Notes under the pieces: model-generated
The model's input: only the letters and a program-made list of their open reading frames with translations
Database searches by the model: none
What the model was told of the DNA's origin: nothing
Made by a program: the position numbers and the translations under genes
Origin: Chara braunii
Taxonomy: Eukaryota; Streptophyta; Charophyceae; Charales; Characeae
NCBI GenBank assembly: GCA_003427395.1
Contig: BFEA01000429.1
Coordinates: forward strand, 1,185,476-1,212,433
DNA length: 26,958 nt
Direction: 5' to 3'
In this document: piece by piece, positions 8,930 to 18,032 of the stretch
Position numbering within the stretch: position 1 is the first letter of the stretch
Layout of the letters: each line of letters starts with the position of its first letter

Positions 8930-9522
8930 TTATTTCAAGTTTTTTGGTGTTATGAAATTTGGGCAGCATCTAGCATTCTTCCACATTCGGGATATAGGAC
9001 TTCAGAGATGGTTGAACCTGGACTGATTTCAACTGAGTTGCCGATGCCAGAACGATGCTGGCCGGAGCTGGGGCGTTGCCCTGTAACCTGTAATGGCAGG
9101 AGTATGAGGCCTTGTAAAGAGATCTGGGGTTTGTTGAGGGTGGAAGGCATTCCAGTGGTGAACCGGGGGGGGCTGCAAGGAGGCGATAAGAGATCAGCTA
9201 TGGTTGACGTTGGTTAGGTTGGTCTTGTCTTTGAGGAACAGTGTCCTGATATAGGGAGGGCTAGGAGTTGTTCTAGGATTAGAAGGCCAGAATAACTGAT
9301 ATAGCATAATCTTCTTTATTTTTTCATATTTTTGAATCATCATTCTCATTAGCTTCATTATCTATGGTATTATCAGTATCATCAGTATCATCATGGTCAT
9401 CATCATTCGAGGATCGCTAAGCCCGGTTCTTAGCATTTTTCGTTCGATCACTCCGGGCAGACTGTGAGGACCCCGGCCTCAATCTTATTATTGGAAATGT
9501 CAGCCTTGGGCACCGGGCCCGT

Positions 9523-9553
<31 letters not shown>
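8930..9553 (+). mobile_element. Family R retroposon, copy R4, with poly(A) tail
   Basis: Order: 5' body, structured unit C2, ATC-rich segment (9340-9410), terminal hairpin GCTAAG-CCCGGTT-CTTAGC (9416-9434), about 90 bp of 3' sequence including CACCGGGCCCG, then 27 A (9527-9553). The hairpin loop is identical to other copies while two stem pairs are switched from G-C to A-T. The 3' tail sequence diverges from R3 and R5, so this is a separate subfamily. Confidence 0.75.
9043..9130 (+). repeat. Structured unit C2 (type A) of family R
   Basis: Same blocks as C1 (CTGGCCGGAGCTGGGG, TTGCCCTGTAACC, GAGGCCTTG, GAGATCTGGGG). TGCCA (9045-9049) pairs with TGGCA (9094-9098), although the bases between unit core and right arm differ from C1. 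Confidence 0.75.
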
Positions 9554-9557
<4 letters not shown>

Positions 9558-9585
9558 TTAAAATCTAAAAAAAAACGAGCATTTT

Positions 9586-9662
9586 CCAATAGCTGCGCCT
9601 CCCATCTACTTCCCCCACCCCCCATCGAGTGAAAGCAGTGGTTATGGCCAACACTCTCCTAG
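9586..9662. repeat. Dispersed repeat shared with 14360-14585
   Basis: CGCCTCCCATCTACTTCCCC followed shortly by AAAGCAGTGG-TATGGCCAAC also occurs downstream. There the two blocks are separated by about 160 bp, so this copy appears to lack that insertion. Both copies lie just 3' of a family R poly(A) tail. Confidence 0.65.
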
Positions 9663-10271
9663 AGCATGGTCCCATTAACATTTGAAAGAGGATTGGGTTT
9701 AGCTCCTGAATCTGGACGTGCTTTGAGCAGAGATTCAGAAAAGTTGTTCAATCTCGAATTTCTGCACTTTTCCAGGAAGCGCGGCTGGGAGCGCTGCGCC
9801 CCGCCCGCGCAATCGAGCCAAGCGGCACTGGGCGGTAACAGCGGTGGAGCGGCGCGAAGTCATACTGCGCCGGGAGGCGACAAGCGGTGGAGCAACGCGA
9901 TGACGGGAAAGAGGGTTTGGGGTGGTGCGAGATGGAGGGAGAGGTGGACGATGATGGGAGTGGTGCATCGCGTGTACAGGGTGGGGTTGCTATGAAGAGG
10001 TGGTAGTAAAGGGCCGTGATGGGGATGGTTGGCCAGCATCATCAGCGTGGAAAGCGAAGGTGAGGGTGATGGATCAAGAGTGTGGGTTGGACAGGTAAGT
10101 GTGTTCACGATGGTATTTCTCCATGGATCTTCTTATTGGTTAGTAGGCGTCGGGGATTTGCTTGGTGCCACGATTTGCCTGCGTCACATGCTGGCGGGGT
10201 TGAGATCGGGGAGGGGCTGCTGCTCCATGCGATCGGTGAGCGGCTCCGATGAGGTCTCCCTCTATGAAACA
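9663..10271. other. No recognisable gene
   Basis: GC-rich with scattered GCGC and GGTGGAG words. Several short open frames overlap on both strands without recognised motifs. Confidence 0.45.
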
Positions 10272-10291
10272 CCCGCAGACGCGTCCGCGGG
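10272..10291. repeat. 20-bp near-perfect palindrome
   Basis: CCCGCAGACGCGTCCGCGGG is self-complementary except at one pair. A close relative, CGCGGACGCGTCCGCG, is a perfect 16-bp palindrome at 11826-11841 on the other side of the assembly gap. Both sit in GGTCCGCG-rich DNA. Confidence 0.7.
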
Positions 10292-10407
10292 TCCGATCTC
10301 GGATGGCGGACGCAGATGGGTCCGCGTCCACGGCCGACCTGGTCCGCGCCGCGGACCCAATTTACCAGAATTTTCCTGAATTAAATAATAGGTTAAAATA
10401 TATATAT

Positions 10408-10448
10408 ATATGGGGTTGTAGGGAATTTTAAGCCCTACAACCCCATAT
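10408..10448. repeat. Perfect 16-bp inverted repeat, 9-nt loop
   Basis: ATATGGGGTTGTAGGG and CCCTACAACCCCATAT flank AATTTTAAG. It is a perfect stem inside AT-rich DNA. It could be a palindromic transposon end or a short RNA foldback. The stem is shorter than most plant microRNA precursors. Confidence 0.8.
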
Positions 10449-10707
10449 TTTGTTTTTTGGAATCCGACTTTGTTTATGATTTTTAAAAAATCCAAAACTA
10501 AATTCAATTTAAAAAAACTTTAAAAAAATATATAAAGAAAAACTGGATTTTTTTTTTCTTCATTTTTTATCATGAGATATATGGTCCCTCAGTTCACCTG
10601 TATTTTTTCGGAAATGAATTGCTGTTTTTTGCAGGGGTATGAGGTGTTTTAAAAAAATGCAAATGCAAAATTTAAAAATAAATAAAGAAAAAACTTCAAA
10701 AAAGGGG

Positions 10708-10742
10708 TTTGATTGATTGATTGATTGATTGATTGTGAGTGA

Positions 10743-10801
<59 letters not shown>

Positions 10802-10809
10802 TGTGTGTG
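10708..10809. repeat. Compound microsatellite (GATT)n-(GAGT)n-(GT)n
   Basis: Seven or so GATT units pass into GAGT and then a GT run that is cut by the assembly gap. The array is a likely cause of the gap. Confidence 0.95.
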
Positions 10810-11626
10810 NNNNNNNNNNNNNNNNNNNNNNNNNNNNNNNNNNNNNNNNNNNNNNNNNNNNNNNNNNNNNNNNNNNNNNNNNNNNNNNNNNNNNNNNNNN
10901 NNNNNNNNNNNNNNNNNNNNNNNNNNNNNNNNNNNNNNNNNNNNNNNNNNNNNNNNNNNNNNNNNNNNNNNNNNNNNNNNNNNNNNNNNNNNNNNNNNNN
11001 NNNNNNNNNNNNNNNNNNNNNNNNNNNNNNNNNNNNNNNNNNNNNNNNNNNNNNNNNNNNNNNNNNNNNNNNNNNNNNNNNNNNNNNNNNNNNNNNNNNN
11101 NNNNNNNNNNNNNNNNNNNNNNNNNNNNNNNNNNNNNNNNNNNNNNNNNNNNNNNNNNNNNNNNNNNNNNNNNNNNNNNNNNNNNNNNNNNNNNNNNNNN
11201 NNNNNNNNNNNNNNNNNNNNNNNNNNNNNNNNNNNNNNNNNNNNNNNNNNNNNNNNNNNNNNNNNNNNNNNNNNNNNNNNNNNNNNNNNNNNNNNNNNNN
11301 NNNNNNNNNNNNNNNNNNNNNNNNNNNNNNNNNNNNNNNNNNNNNNNNNNNNNNNNNNNNNNNNNNNNNNNNNNNNNNNNNNNNNNNNNNNNNNNNNNNN
11401 NNNNNNNNNNNNNNNNNNNNNNNNNNNNNNNNNNNNNNNNNNNNNNNNNNNNNNNNNNNNNNNNNNNNNNNNNNNNNNNNNNNNNNNNNNNNNNNNNNNN
11501 NNNNNNNNNNNNNNNNNNNNNNNNNNNNNNNNNNNNNNNNNNNNNNNNNNNNNNNNNNNNNNNNNNNNNNNNNNNNNNNNNNNNNNNNNNNNNNNNNNNN
11601 NNNNNNNNNNNNNNNNNNNNNNNNNN
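10810..11626. other. Assembly gap (817 N)
   Basis: All bases are N. Open frames that cross it are artefacts. Flanking sequence is a GT run on the left and A11-CGCG-T18 on the right, so both edges are low-complexity. Confidence 0.99.
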
Positions 11627-11751
11627 AAAAAAAAAAACGCGTTTTTTTTTTTTTTTTTCAATTTCGTTTGATTTCGCGCATACCCCCCCCCCACCAAAAG
11701 TTGATATTTTTCTTTTTTTTTTTGTGTGGGGGGGTGGGGCCGGGGATGCGC

Positions 11752-11841
11752 CGCCACGTGGCGTATCCCGAATTTCCAAAGTTGCTCCCCCGCGGCCGCC
11801 ACGTGGCTTCAAAGCCGCGCGGACGCGCGGACGCGTCCGCG
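11752..11841. promoter_or_regulatory. Two G-box palindromes and a CGCG palindrome
   Basis: CGCCACGTGGCG (11752-11763) and GCCACGTGGC (11798-11807) are perfect palindromes centred on CACGTG, the core bound by plant bZIP and bHLH factors. They are followed by the 16-bp palindrome at 11826-11841. No transcript start or gene can be tied to them, so a regulatory role is only possible. They may simply belong to a palindromic repeat. Confidence 0.3.
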
Positions 11842-12185
11842 GGGTCGGCGGACTGGCCGCGTTCACGGATTCGGCTGCGGATGGCCGCTGCCGAGGGTGA
11901 TTCATAGGTCTCCCTGTGCTACGTGTTAGATGCCTCGTGCACCCCGTTTTGACGGATGGGGACACCGAGGGGTGCGAGGGCGATGGTTCCTGCGAGGTAG
12001 GGGTGACGTCACATGCGAGTGAAGGGGGAGAGGAGGGGAGGGGAGGAGAGGATTCATGGAGGTGCCTCTTCTTCGCTTTTTTAACACGACACACTCACCT
12101 TCGTTTTTTCGAGATTGATCTTTTAATCCTATTAATGAATATGAGATACATAATGATCCCCAAAAAGAAATCCCTAATGATCTCG

Positions 12186-12352
12186 TTTTTCTGACGGTGG
12201 TTTTTTCTGATATAGGGTTGCTTGAAAGTTCTCTCCTAAACTTTTTCGTGTTATACAACTTTGCCTCAGTTTTTCTGATGGTGGTTTTCTTGATAACAGG
12301 GTTGCTTAAAAGTAATTTTTCAAACTTTGTGTCATACAACTTTGCTGAAGAC
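12186..12352. repeat. 84-bp tandem duplication
   Basis: CTGACGGTGGTTTT…GGGTTGCTTGAAAGT…ATACAACTTTGC is repeated once with about 20% difference, period 84. The minus-strand open frame over it shows the same peptide twice (KLYDTKF and KLYNTKK), which follows from the DNA repeat and does not indicate a domain. Confidence 0.85.
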
Positions 12353-12639
12353 ATTTTCGCAAATTGTGCTTTAAGAAGCTGATTCAAAAATCCGTGATGG
12401 ATATCTAACTTGAAACCTAAATCTGGTATAATTTCTTGTTTTTTTTTCACTCTTTAGTTTCCTTTACCATTGATCTGATGATCTTTACCTTTTCTCGACT
12501 TCTGATATAATTTTGTTCTGATTTCCGATGCCTAAAAGTAAGCTTCCGCATCGTTTTCGGATTTCTGAATTTTATCACAATAATTTTCTAAATTGTTCAA
12601 GTGTGAAAAAAGGGGGGCTGCCGCTTGAGGAGGTTGTAG

Positions 12640-12990
12640 GAATAGGTGCTATCTGCCAATTCGTCTGCGACCCTGCGAAGGGTGGTTGAAAATTCGGTGG
12701 CGTTTGAAGACCGATGCTGGAGCAACGCTGGCCGGAGCTGGAGTCAGGTGGCGCAACTCTGTGAGCTAGCCTAGTGGGGGCGTGAGGCCTAGTAGAGAGC
12801 TCTGGGGGGCTGTGTGCGGGGGCAGTCTATGTGGTCATTGGGGGTCGTAACTGGAGCAATGCTGGCCGGTGCTGGAGCAAGGTGGTGCAACTCTGTAACC
12901 TAACTTCATGGGAGCATGAGGCCTGGAAGAGCGTCGGTTCATGCTGTAAACAGTCATGCTGGCAGTGGTCGTAGGTGAATTGATTAGGTT
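12640..12990 (+). mobile_element. Family R body, degenerate pair C3/C4
   Basis: Two structured units, C3 (12712-12806) and C4 (12848-12930), diverged from the rest but keeping GCTGGCCGG, CTCTGTRA and GTGAGGCCT or ATGAGGCCT blocks. In C3 the inner stem is GAGT/ACTC where other units have GGGG/CCC, a compensatory change. C4 shows no convincing outer stem. No terminal hairpin follows, and the next body begins within about 50 bp. Confidence 0.65.
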
Positions 12991-13024
12991 TCCCCTATCG
13001 GATTTGGAGGTGGTTCCTATGAAT

Positions 13025-13530
13025 GTCTTAGGACTCTAGGGACTCTTAGCAACCCATCCTAGGCGGTTTTCAAGCGGTTATACTCAGTGATCTGCGGCTG
13101 TTCGATGCCAGAACGACGCTGGCCGGTGCTGGGGGGCTACCCTGTAACCTGTTGATGCAGGAGCGAGAGGCCTGGTAGACAGATCTGGGGATGCTTTGGG
13201 GTGGGTGTTCCAAGGGACAGCCAAGGTTTGCTGCTGGGACGACGCTGGTCGAAGCTGGGGTGAGTTGTGTTGCCCTGTAACCCAGCAGGGTGGGACGTGA
13301 GGCCTGGAAGAGCTCAGCAGGGAGTAAGACTGTGTTGGAAAGCCTTAGAAGGGTTTGTTATGAATTCTGAAGGCTGTAAGCATTCGTAGAACCTCTGTGG
13401 CAGCCTACTGTATGCGTAGTTTCTTAATAGGTTTTGATTCTCAGCCGAAGCCGGGTAATGGCCCCGGTATCTCAAATCAAAGTTTTCTTAGCCAAAGCCG
13501 GGTAATGGCCCCGGTATCTCAAATTTTCAA
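13025..13530 (+). mobile_element. Family R body, pair C5/C6, internal hairpins only
   Basis: Units C5 (13104-13190) and C6 (13229-13313) are followed by two copies of the CCGGGTAATGGCCCCGG hairpin with TATCTCAAAT (13457-13484 and 13497-13524). The 3'-terminal hairpin and A tail are missing. In C6, CTGCTGGG (13231-13238) pairs perfectly with CCCAGCAG (13281-13288). The block is a direct repeat of 13566-13975. Confidence 0.75.
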
Positions 13531-13565
13531 AAAAGGGCTGGTTGGATGTTCATGGTTGCCAAGGG

Positions 13566-14235
13566 GGTCTTAAGAATGATTTAGGATTCTGCGGAATCCT
13601 AGCAACTTATCTCAGACGGCTCCATTGCAGATATACTCAGTGATCTGCGGCTGTTCGATGCCAGAACGACGCTGGCCGGAGCTGGGGTGTTGCCCTGTAA
13701 CCCGCTGATGCAGGAGTGTGAGGCCTGGTAGAGAGATCTGGGGATGCTTTGGGGTGGGCATTCCAAGGGACAACCAAGGGTTGCTGCTGGGACGACGCTG
13801 GCCGGAGCTGGGGTGAGTCGTTTTGCCCTGTAACCCAGCAGAGTGGGGGTGTGAGGGCTGGAAGAATCCGGCAGGGAGTAAGACAGGGTGGAGAGTTTTG
13901 GAAAAGTTGCTAGGGATACATAGGGCTTTGAGCATTAGTAGGCCCTCTGTGGTGGTGTGGTTATGCGTTGACCAGACCTTTCTCTTGATAGTTCTCAACA
14001 GTCCTCAGATTTTGAGTATTCTCTTGATAGTTCTCAATAGTTCTCAGACTCTCAAAGTTTTTTAATAGTTCTCAACAGTTCTTAGATTGATTTTCAGCCG
14101 CAGCCGGGTAATGGCCCCGGTATTTCAAATGATTTGTGTAACTTCATATGGGACGCTGGGCCCGGTTCCCAGCACATGCTGCTCCCACGAATAGATTGGA
14201 GCATTTGTCCCCCCCCCCAAAAAAAAAAAAAAAAA
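13566..14235 (+). mobile_element. Family R retroposon, copy R3, most complete 3' structure
   Basis: Order: TACTCAGTGATCTGCGGCTG; unit C7 (13657-13745); unit C8 (13782-13866); TAGTTCTCAA repeats (13985-14085); hairpin CCGGGTAATGGCCCCGG (about 14104-14120); terminal hairpin GCTGGG-CCCGGTT-CCCAGC (14155-14173); CACGAATAGATTGGAGCA; a C run; 17 A (14219-14235). No protein-coding frame fits; the 128-codon minus-strand frame here translates the repeats themselves. The A tail suggests mobilisation by an unseen LINE-type reverse transcriptase. A spliced or polyadenylated non-coding transcript as source is also possible. Confidence 0.8.
13657..13866 (+). repeat. Structured units C7 (type A) and C8 (type B)
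   Basis: C7 and C8 stand 125 bp apart and share GACGCTGGCCGGAGCTGGGG, GCCCTGTAACCC, and GTGTGAGG-CTGG. In C8, CTGCTGGG (13784-13791) pairs perfectly with CCCAGCAG (13834-13841). C7 has only a weak TGC/GCA equivalent. The pair arrangement resembles a dimeric SINE head. Confidence 0.75.
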
Positions 14236-14284
14236 CCGTTTACATTCAGTCGTTCAATCCAATCCATGTTGCTAGTGGGACCTC

Positions 14285-14645
14285 GCCCCTGGTGTGCCGA
14301 CACACCCGCAGTCCTTCAGCCTGCTACCGGTAATTGTATCGCCCTTTCCAAACACTCCCTCCGCCTCCCATCTACTTCCCCCACCACCCCATCGGGGTTG
14401 GTTGGTGTTCCCCCGTACTACACATACACTAGTGAGAGGATGAGTACTAGCAAGAAAAATGAGATAGATGAGAGAAGAATATAGCTTTTCTTAAAAAAAG
14501 AAAAAAAGAAAAAGCAGTGGCTAAAATAATAATAATAATAATAATAAATAAATCAAAGCAGTGGCTATGGCCAACACACTCCTGGCGTGCCGACACACCC
14601 GCAGTCCTTCAGCCTGCTACCGGTAAGTAATTGTGTCCCCCTTTC
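14285..14645. repeat. Direct repeat around an (AAT)n insertion
   Basis: GTGCCGACACACCCGCAGTC, followed by CTTCAGCCTGCTACCGGTAA, occurs at about 14297 and again at about 14588. Between them an (AAT)n run is bracketed by a 13-bp direct repeat, AAAGCAGTGGCTA (14511-14523 and 14555-14567). The relative at 9586-9662 has a single AAAGCAGTGG block and no intervening 160 bp. Confidence 0.7.
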
Positions 14646-14910
14646 ACAACGCTCCCTCAACAGGACTGTAGCGTGGGGCAAACACAAAATAAAGTGCCAC
14701 TCCGAGATGATGTCTAGTCTGATAGCATGCTTGTATGCTGCAAAGATAAGAAGCAAACAGGCTCGACAGAATCTCCCAAGATTCGCTTCCAATCCAAGTG
14801 GGCCTCTCTACACTCTTGGGCCTACTTCGATGACAGGGACAAGCTCAGGTACTCGGAGCTCTTGTGGGACCACCCACTCACAGACCTAGGTATTCTGGAT
14901 TCAGCAGCCC

Positions 14911-15412
14911 GGGACCTTGTCCCCCTAGCTCCGTTGAGCTAGGTCAACGTTGAGTTTTCGACGCTGTGTGACTGTAGGCGACGATGGAGATGCACGTCGT
15001 CCAAGTCATCTAGCGGTCCGTTTTTAATAAAAAAGGCAATAGAGACTATCTTTGCTTTTTCTTACAACAAAAAGCAGAAGTAAATCCTTTCTCTCGAATA
15101 CTACTCCCCCTACCCTCGCCACTTCCGTTGAGCTAGCTGTCTCCTTTTTTCGAGAGAGGTAGCTCGACGACTCTCTTGTTCCCCCAAAAGGCGTTTGTTA
15201 AGAGAAACTGCTCCTTCCGTTTGCCATTTTTGTATGTCCTGCTGTGGAAGTGCCCGTATGCCACTCCAATTGTGAAAAAAGAAAAAACAGAACAATTGTA
15301 TTCGTGCCATTTATAAATGCATTTCTCATTTGAAATTGAATTAGAGTGATTTTTTTTAGCTGTCGCATCATTGAGCTGCCTCAACTAAACGGTGCAAGTG
15401 GGACAAGGTCCC
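14911..15412. mobile_element. Inverted-repeat DNA element T1 (~500 bp, candidate)
   Basis: The left end GGGACCTTGTCCCCCTAGCT plus CCGTTGAGCTAG matches the reverse complement of the right end, GGGACCTTGTCCCACTTGCA plus CCGTTTAGTTGAG. The interior has no long recognised frame. No target-site duplication is obvious. It abuts T2, whose left end starts about 38 bp further on. Confidence 0.5.
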
Positions 15413-15449
15413 CGGGGTGTGGTCGCATTAGCAGTCGGATAGGAGTGTG

Positions 15450-16147
15450 GCTGATACTGAGCGCCTCGCCGCACCACCGTCGAATTGGTCCTTTTTTCGA
15501 CATTCGTCAGACTCGGTTCGACAGTTGCCGATTCGACGGTGTTACCCGCTTTCGCCGCACCACCGTCGAATTGGTCCTTTTTTCGACATTCGTCAGACTC
15601 GGTTCGACAGTTGCCGATTCGACGGTGTTACCCGCTTTCGCCGCACAGCACCGTCAAACAGTGTGGTGTTGAATCTCTGACTGCACTTCGACAGTGCTGT
15701 GTGGCGACGGCGGGCGCCGACGAGTGAGTGCCTGGCGGGACAGCCGTTGTCCGTGTGGAGGGATCGGTACCGTTCCTGGGTCCATTCACCGCTTGGTACA
15801 TGCGCAGATGGTCTGCAAATGGGAGCGCGAGGCCCAACACGTCCTTGTGGAGAGGGCGTGTTTCGACGGCCAATGTCGAAGGCTTAGCGCTTGCAGACAA
15901 CACACAGCAACAAGCCACAACAAATCTGAGCGCCGTCGAAATCCGATGGGTTTTCGACGACCACCCGAAGTCCTGTCGAATGTTTGCCCACCGCACGCGG
16001 GCGTTTTCGAGTGTGAACACACCACCGTCGAAAACTGAGTTCTGACAGGTGTCGAGCAATTTCTGACCGCCGTCGTTTCGACAGCCTATGTGGCGATGTC
16101 GAAAACTCAATTTTCGACGGTGGTGCGGCGAGGCTCTGAGTGGCAGC
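15450..16147. mobile_element. Inverted-repeat DNA element T2 (~698 bp)
   Basis: The left end reads GCTGATACTGAGCG then CCTCGCCGCACCACCGTCGA. The reverse complement of the right end reads GCTGCCACTCAGAG then CCTCGCCGCACCACCGTCGA, with the inner 20 bp identical. The body is studded with GTCGAA/TTCGAC words in both orientations, resembling subterminal transposase-binding repeats of hAT, CACTA or MULE elements. Open frames inside (up to 160 codons) show no transposase motif, so it is non-autonomous. No target duplication was found, so superfamily is open. Confidence 0.7.
15468..15639 (+). repeat. Identical 86-bp tandem duplication inside T2
   Basis: Two 86-bp units, 15468-15553 and 15554-15639, are identical by eye and carry TTCGACNGTTG and CCGTCGAATTGG words. 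A third start, CCGCACAGCACCGTC, follows. Lack of divergence suggests a recent duplication (or an assembly effect). Confidence 0.9.
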
Positions 16148-16443
16148 GGCCTGACAGGTTCAGTACAAATTTATCGGGTGATAAAACAGGAGAAAAGCAA
16201 AAAAAAAAAAAAAAACAAGAAACAGAGACCTCCCACCTGAAATCACGGCAGAGTGCTTCCCAGCCATCAGATCACAAATGATATCATGGTGGTGGTTGCA
16301 ACAACAGTGCGGAAAGTAACTGCCACATTTTCTGGAATAAACTCAACTTCTGTCAACAGTGATCTTCACGCCCTCCATATACTCCGTGATTGAAGGAGGG
16401 CTCCACCCAATGAGATAATTGCACAACAGCAAGCAAAATACTG

Positions 16444-16525
16444 AAAATCTTCTATCCAGTGGGCCTATGGCCGACCCCGCTCTCTTTTGGGGTTGGCCAT
16501 GCCACCAACGGATTGAAAAGATTTT
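16444..16525. repeat. 82-nt foldback
   Basis: AAAATCTTCTATCC pairs with GGATTGAAAAGATTTT, and further in ATGGCCGACCCC pairs with GGGGTTGGCCAT with one wobble, around GCTCTCTTTT. Length and bulged stem resemble a small-RNA precursor or a tiny MITE. Sequence alone cannot decide. Confidence 0.55.
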
Positions 16526-16858
16526 GGCCTGAAGCTTCCTTTGCATTGGCATGCTCAGTGTTAAGGAGAGGAGGATGGGAAAGAAGATCTCCTTACTTTT
16601 TAGGGTAATACATGTAAAATACTGACCGTGAGATCACCAGTACTGCACGGCAGGATTTGGGTCACTCAACTGCCACACAAACTCTTTTCTATCCTATCCG
16701 GTTTCTAGTGGGACCATGCCCCAGCCTCTGTTATCGTCCTTCTAATACCAAGCAAAAAATAATAATAAATAAATACATAAATAAATAAAGTGCCCCCTGC
16801 ATGTAACTCGATGGGGGGGAGAGGGGGGAAGGGGAAAATCACGAGATGTGGAATCGCT

Positions 16859-16893
16859 CCACGACTCTCCACATGCACAAAAGACATGAAAAG
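16859..16893 (+). mobile_element. MITE family M1, left-end fragment
   Basis: CCACGACTCTCCACATGCAC followed by AAAAGACATG matches the left end of the copy at 21512 and the reversed ends of copies 1 and 2. The opposite end is not convincing. Confidence 0.5.
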
Positions 16894-16940
16894 AAGAAAA
16901 AAGGAAAAAACGGTCAGTCAAGAGTGTCACAGTAGGAGAG

Positions 16941-16980
16941 GAGCCAAATATTGGCTCCAACCAGCCGATTTAGGCTGGTT
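16941..16980. repeat. Two perfect hairpins in series
   Basis: GAGCCAA-ATA-TTGGCTC (16941-16957) is followed one base later by AACCAGCC-GATTTA-GGCTGGTT (16959-16980). Both stems are perfect. There is no U run after them. Confidence 0.7.
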
Positions 16981-17009
16981 CCTGGCCGTTGACATAGGCC
17001 CTCCTTTTT

Positions 17010-17190
17010 AGATAGCACCCCCATCTTTTTCCCAAATGCCCTCGTCTTCCACCCATATCTCCTCACTTCTCTAGCCTTCCCCTCCCCTTCCTCCTTTCCC
17101 GTTCTCCTGCCCCCTTCTCCTCCTCTCATTCCCCTTCCTTTGCTAAATCTTCTCTCTCCAATTCCCCTTCTCCCCTATCCTACCACTTAT
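17010..17190. repeat. Pyrimidine-rich tract (polypurine on minus strand)
   Basis: About 180 bp of almost pure C/T on the plus strand with runs such as CCTTCCCCTCCCCTTCCTCC. Low-complexity; no gene. Confidence 0.8.
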
Positions 17191-17344
17191 CTTGGTACAG
17201 CTCAATTTCCCAACCCAAGAATGTATCCCCCAACAATCGTATAAGTGCAGTACTTATTCAGCTTAGGGCTGGGTAGAGTAGTATAGATTTTGAACTCCAG
17301 TTTTTAATGTTGATGATATCCGGTTCCTCTCGGTGCCGTAAAAA

Positions 17345-17394
17345 TGGAGGGCCTGGTTCATTTCCATCTTTCTTGCACATCTGGAGAGTTGTGG
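17345..17394 (+). mobile_element. MITE family M1, right-end fragment
   Basis: TGGTTCATTTCCATCTTTCT then TGCACATCTGGAGAGTTGTGG aligns with the right half of the M1 copies (GGTTCATTTTCATTTT, GTACATTTTGAGGGTGGT in reversed copy 2). The left half is not recognisable. Confidence 0.55.
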
Positions 17395-18030
17395 AAAGAC
17401 GACCACGTGGGAACCCGTCACACGGCCCACGCCATGAGAAAAAGCCAAAAAAGAAAGACAAGAAAAGTAGGGCCTGGTTCGCATCACTCAGCAAAGCTGC
17501 AAGACGAAGCATGTATCTTCCGTATAACCTGGAAGCATACACGGTCCATCTCTTTTGTACTTTTCTCATTAGCTGAGTGGCACAGCGAGCCCCACGAGGG
17601 CCTTTTGCTTTTTTTTTCACTCAGTTCTCAACTTATTGCCGTCGGATGCATCCAGTCCTGTTTCAGCCGTGGGTGCATCGAGATTGCACAGAAAAACCGA
17701 GAAACCCTTTGCACCCCGCAATTGTTTACATCCCATAACCCTATTCTTATCGATGAGCGTGTGTGCCAATGGAATAAATTCTGCCGCGACGAGGGTTTGA
17801 CAGTCTTCGAGGTATAATCTGCGCTATCTTGGCGGAGGCCAGAAACTTACCTGCGGTCGGTGCGCGCATGCATAGAGTCGTGCTGCGCCTGGCCAATTTT
17901 TAGAGGGGTCCGGGTCCCCATATCTGTGCGCCATCAGAATGGGTGTACAACCGGACTCCAATCAAAAACTTAAGAAGGATTAGTGTGAACGTAGTGGTAC
18001 AAGAACACCAAATGCAAAAATTCTGAAGAA
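17395..18030. other. No recognisable gene
   Basis: An open frame of 157 codons (17344-17817) starts inside the MITE fragment and crosses this stretch. It has no recognised domain or signal and no homologous second copy here, so I leave it uncalled. Confidence 0.45.
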
Positions 18031-18032
18031 TA

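Noticed and set aside
10649-12094. Long open frames spanning 10.65-12.09 kb on both strands
   Set aside because: They cross 817 N and a GT microsatellite; the apparent length is an artefact of unknown bases.
13612-13998. 128-codon minus-strand frame with repeated GQHPSSGQRR-like peptides
   Set aside because: The peptide repeat mirrors DNA units C7 and C8; units elsewhere shift frame, so coding selection is unlikely.
16941-16980. Helitron 3' hairpin
   Set aside because: No CTRR terminus at the expected distance and no partner 5' TC end was seen.
17344-17817. 157-codon open frame
   Set aside because: It starts inside a MITE fragment and shows no recognised motif or codon-level evidence of selection.
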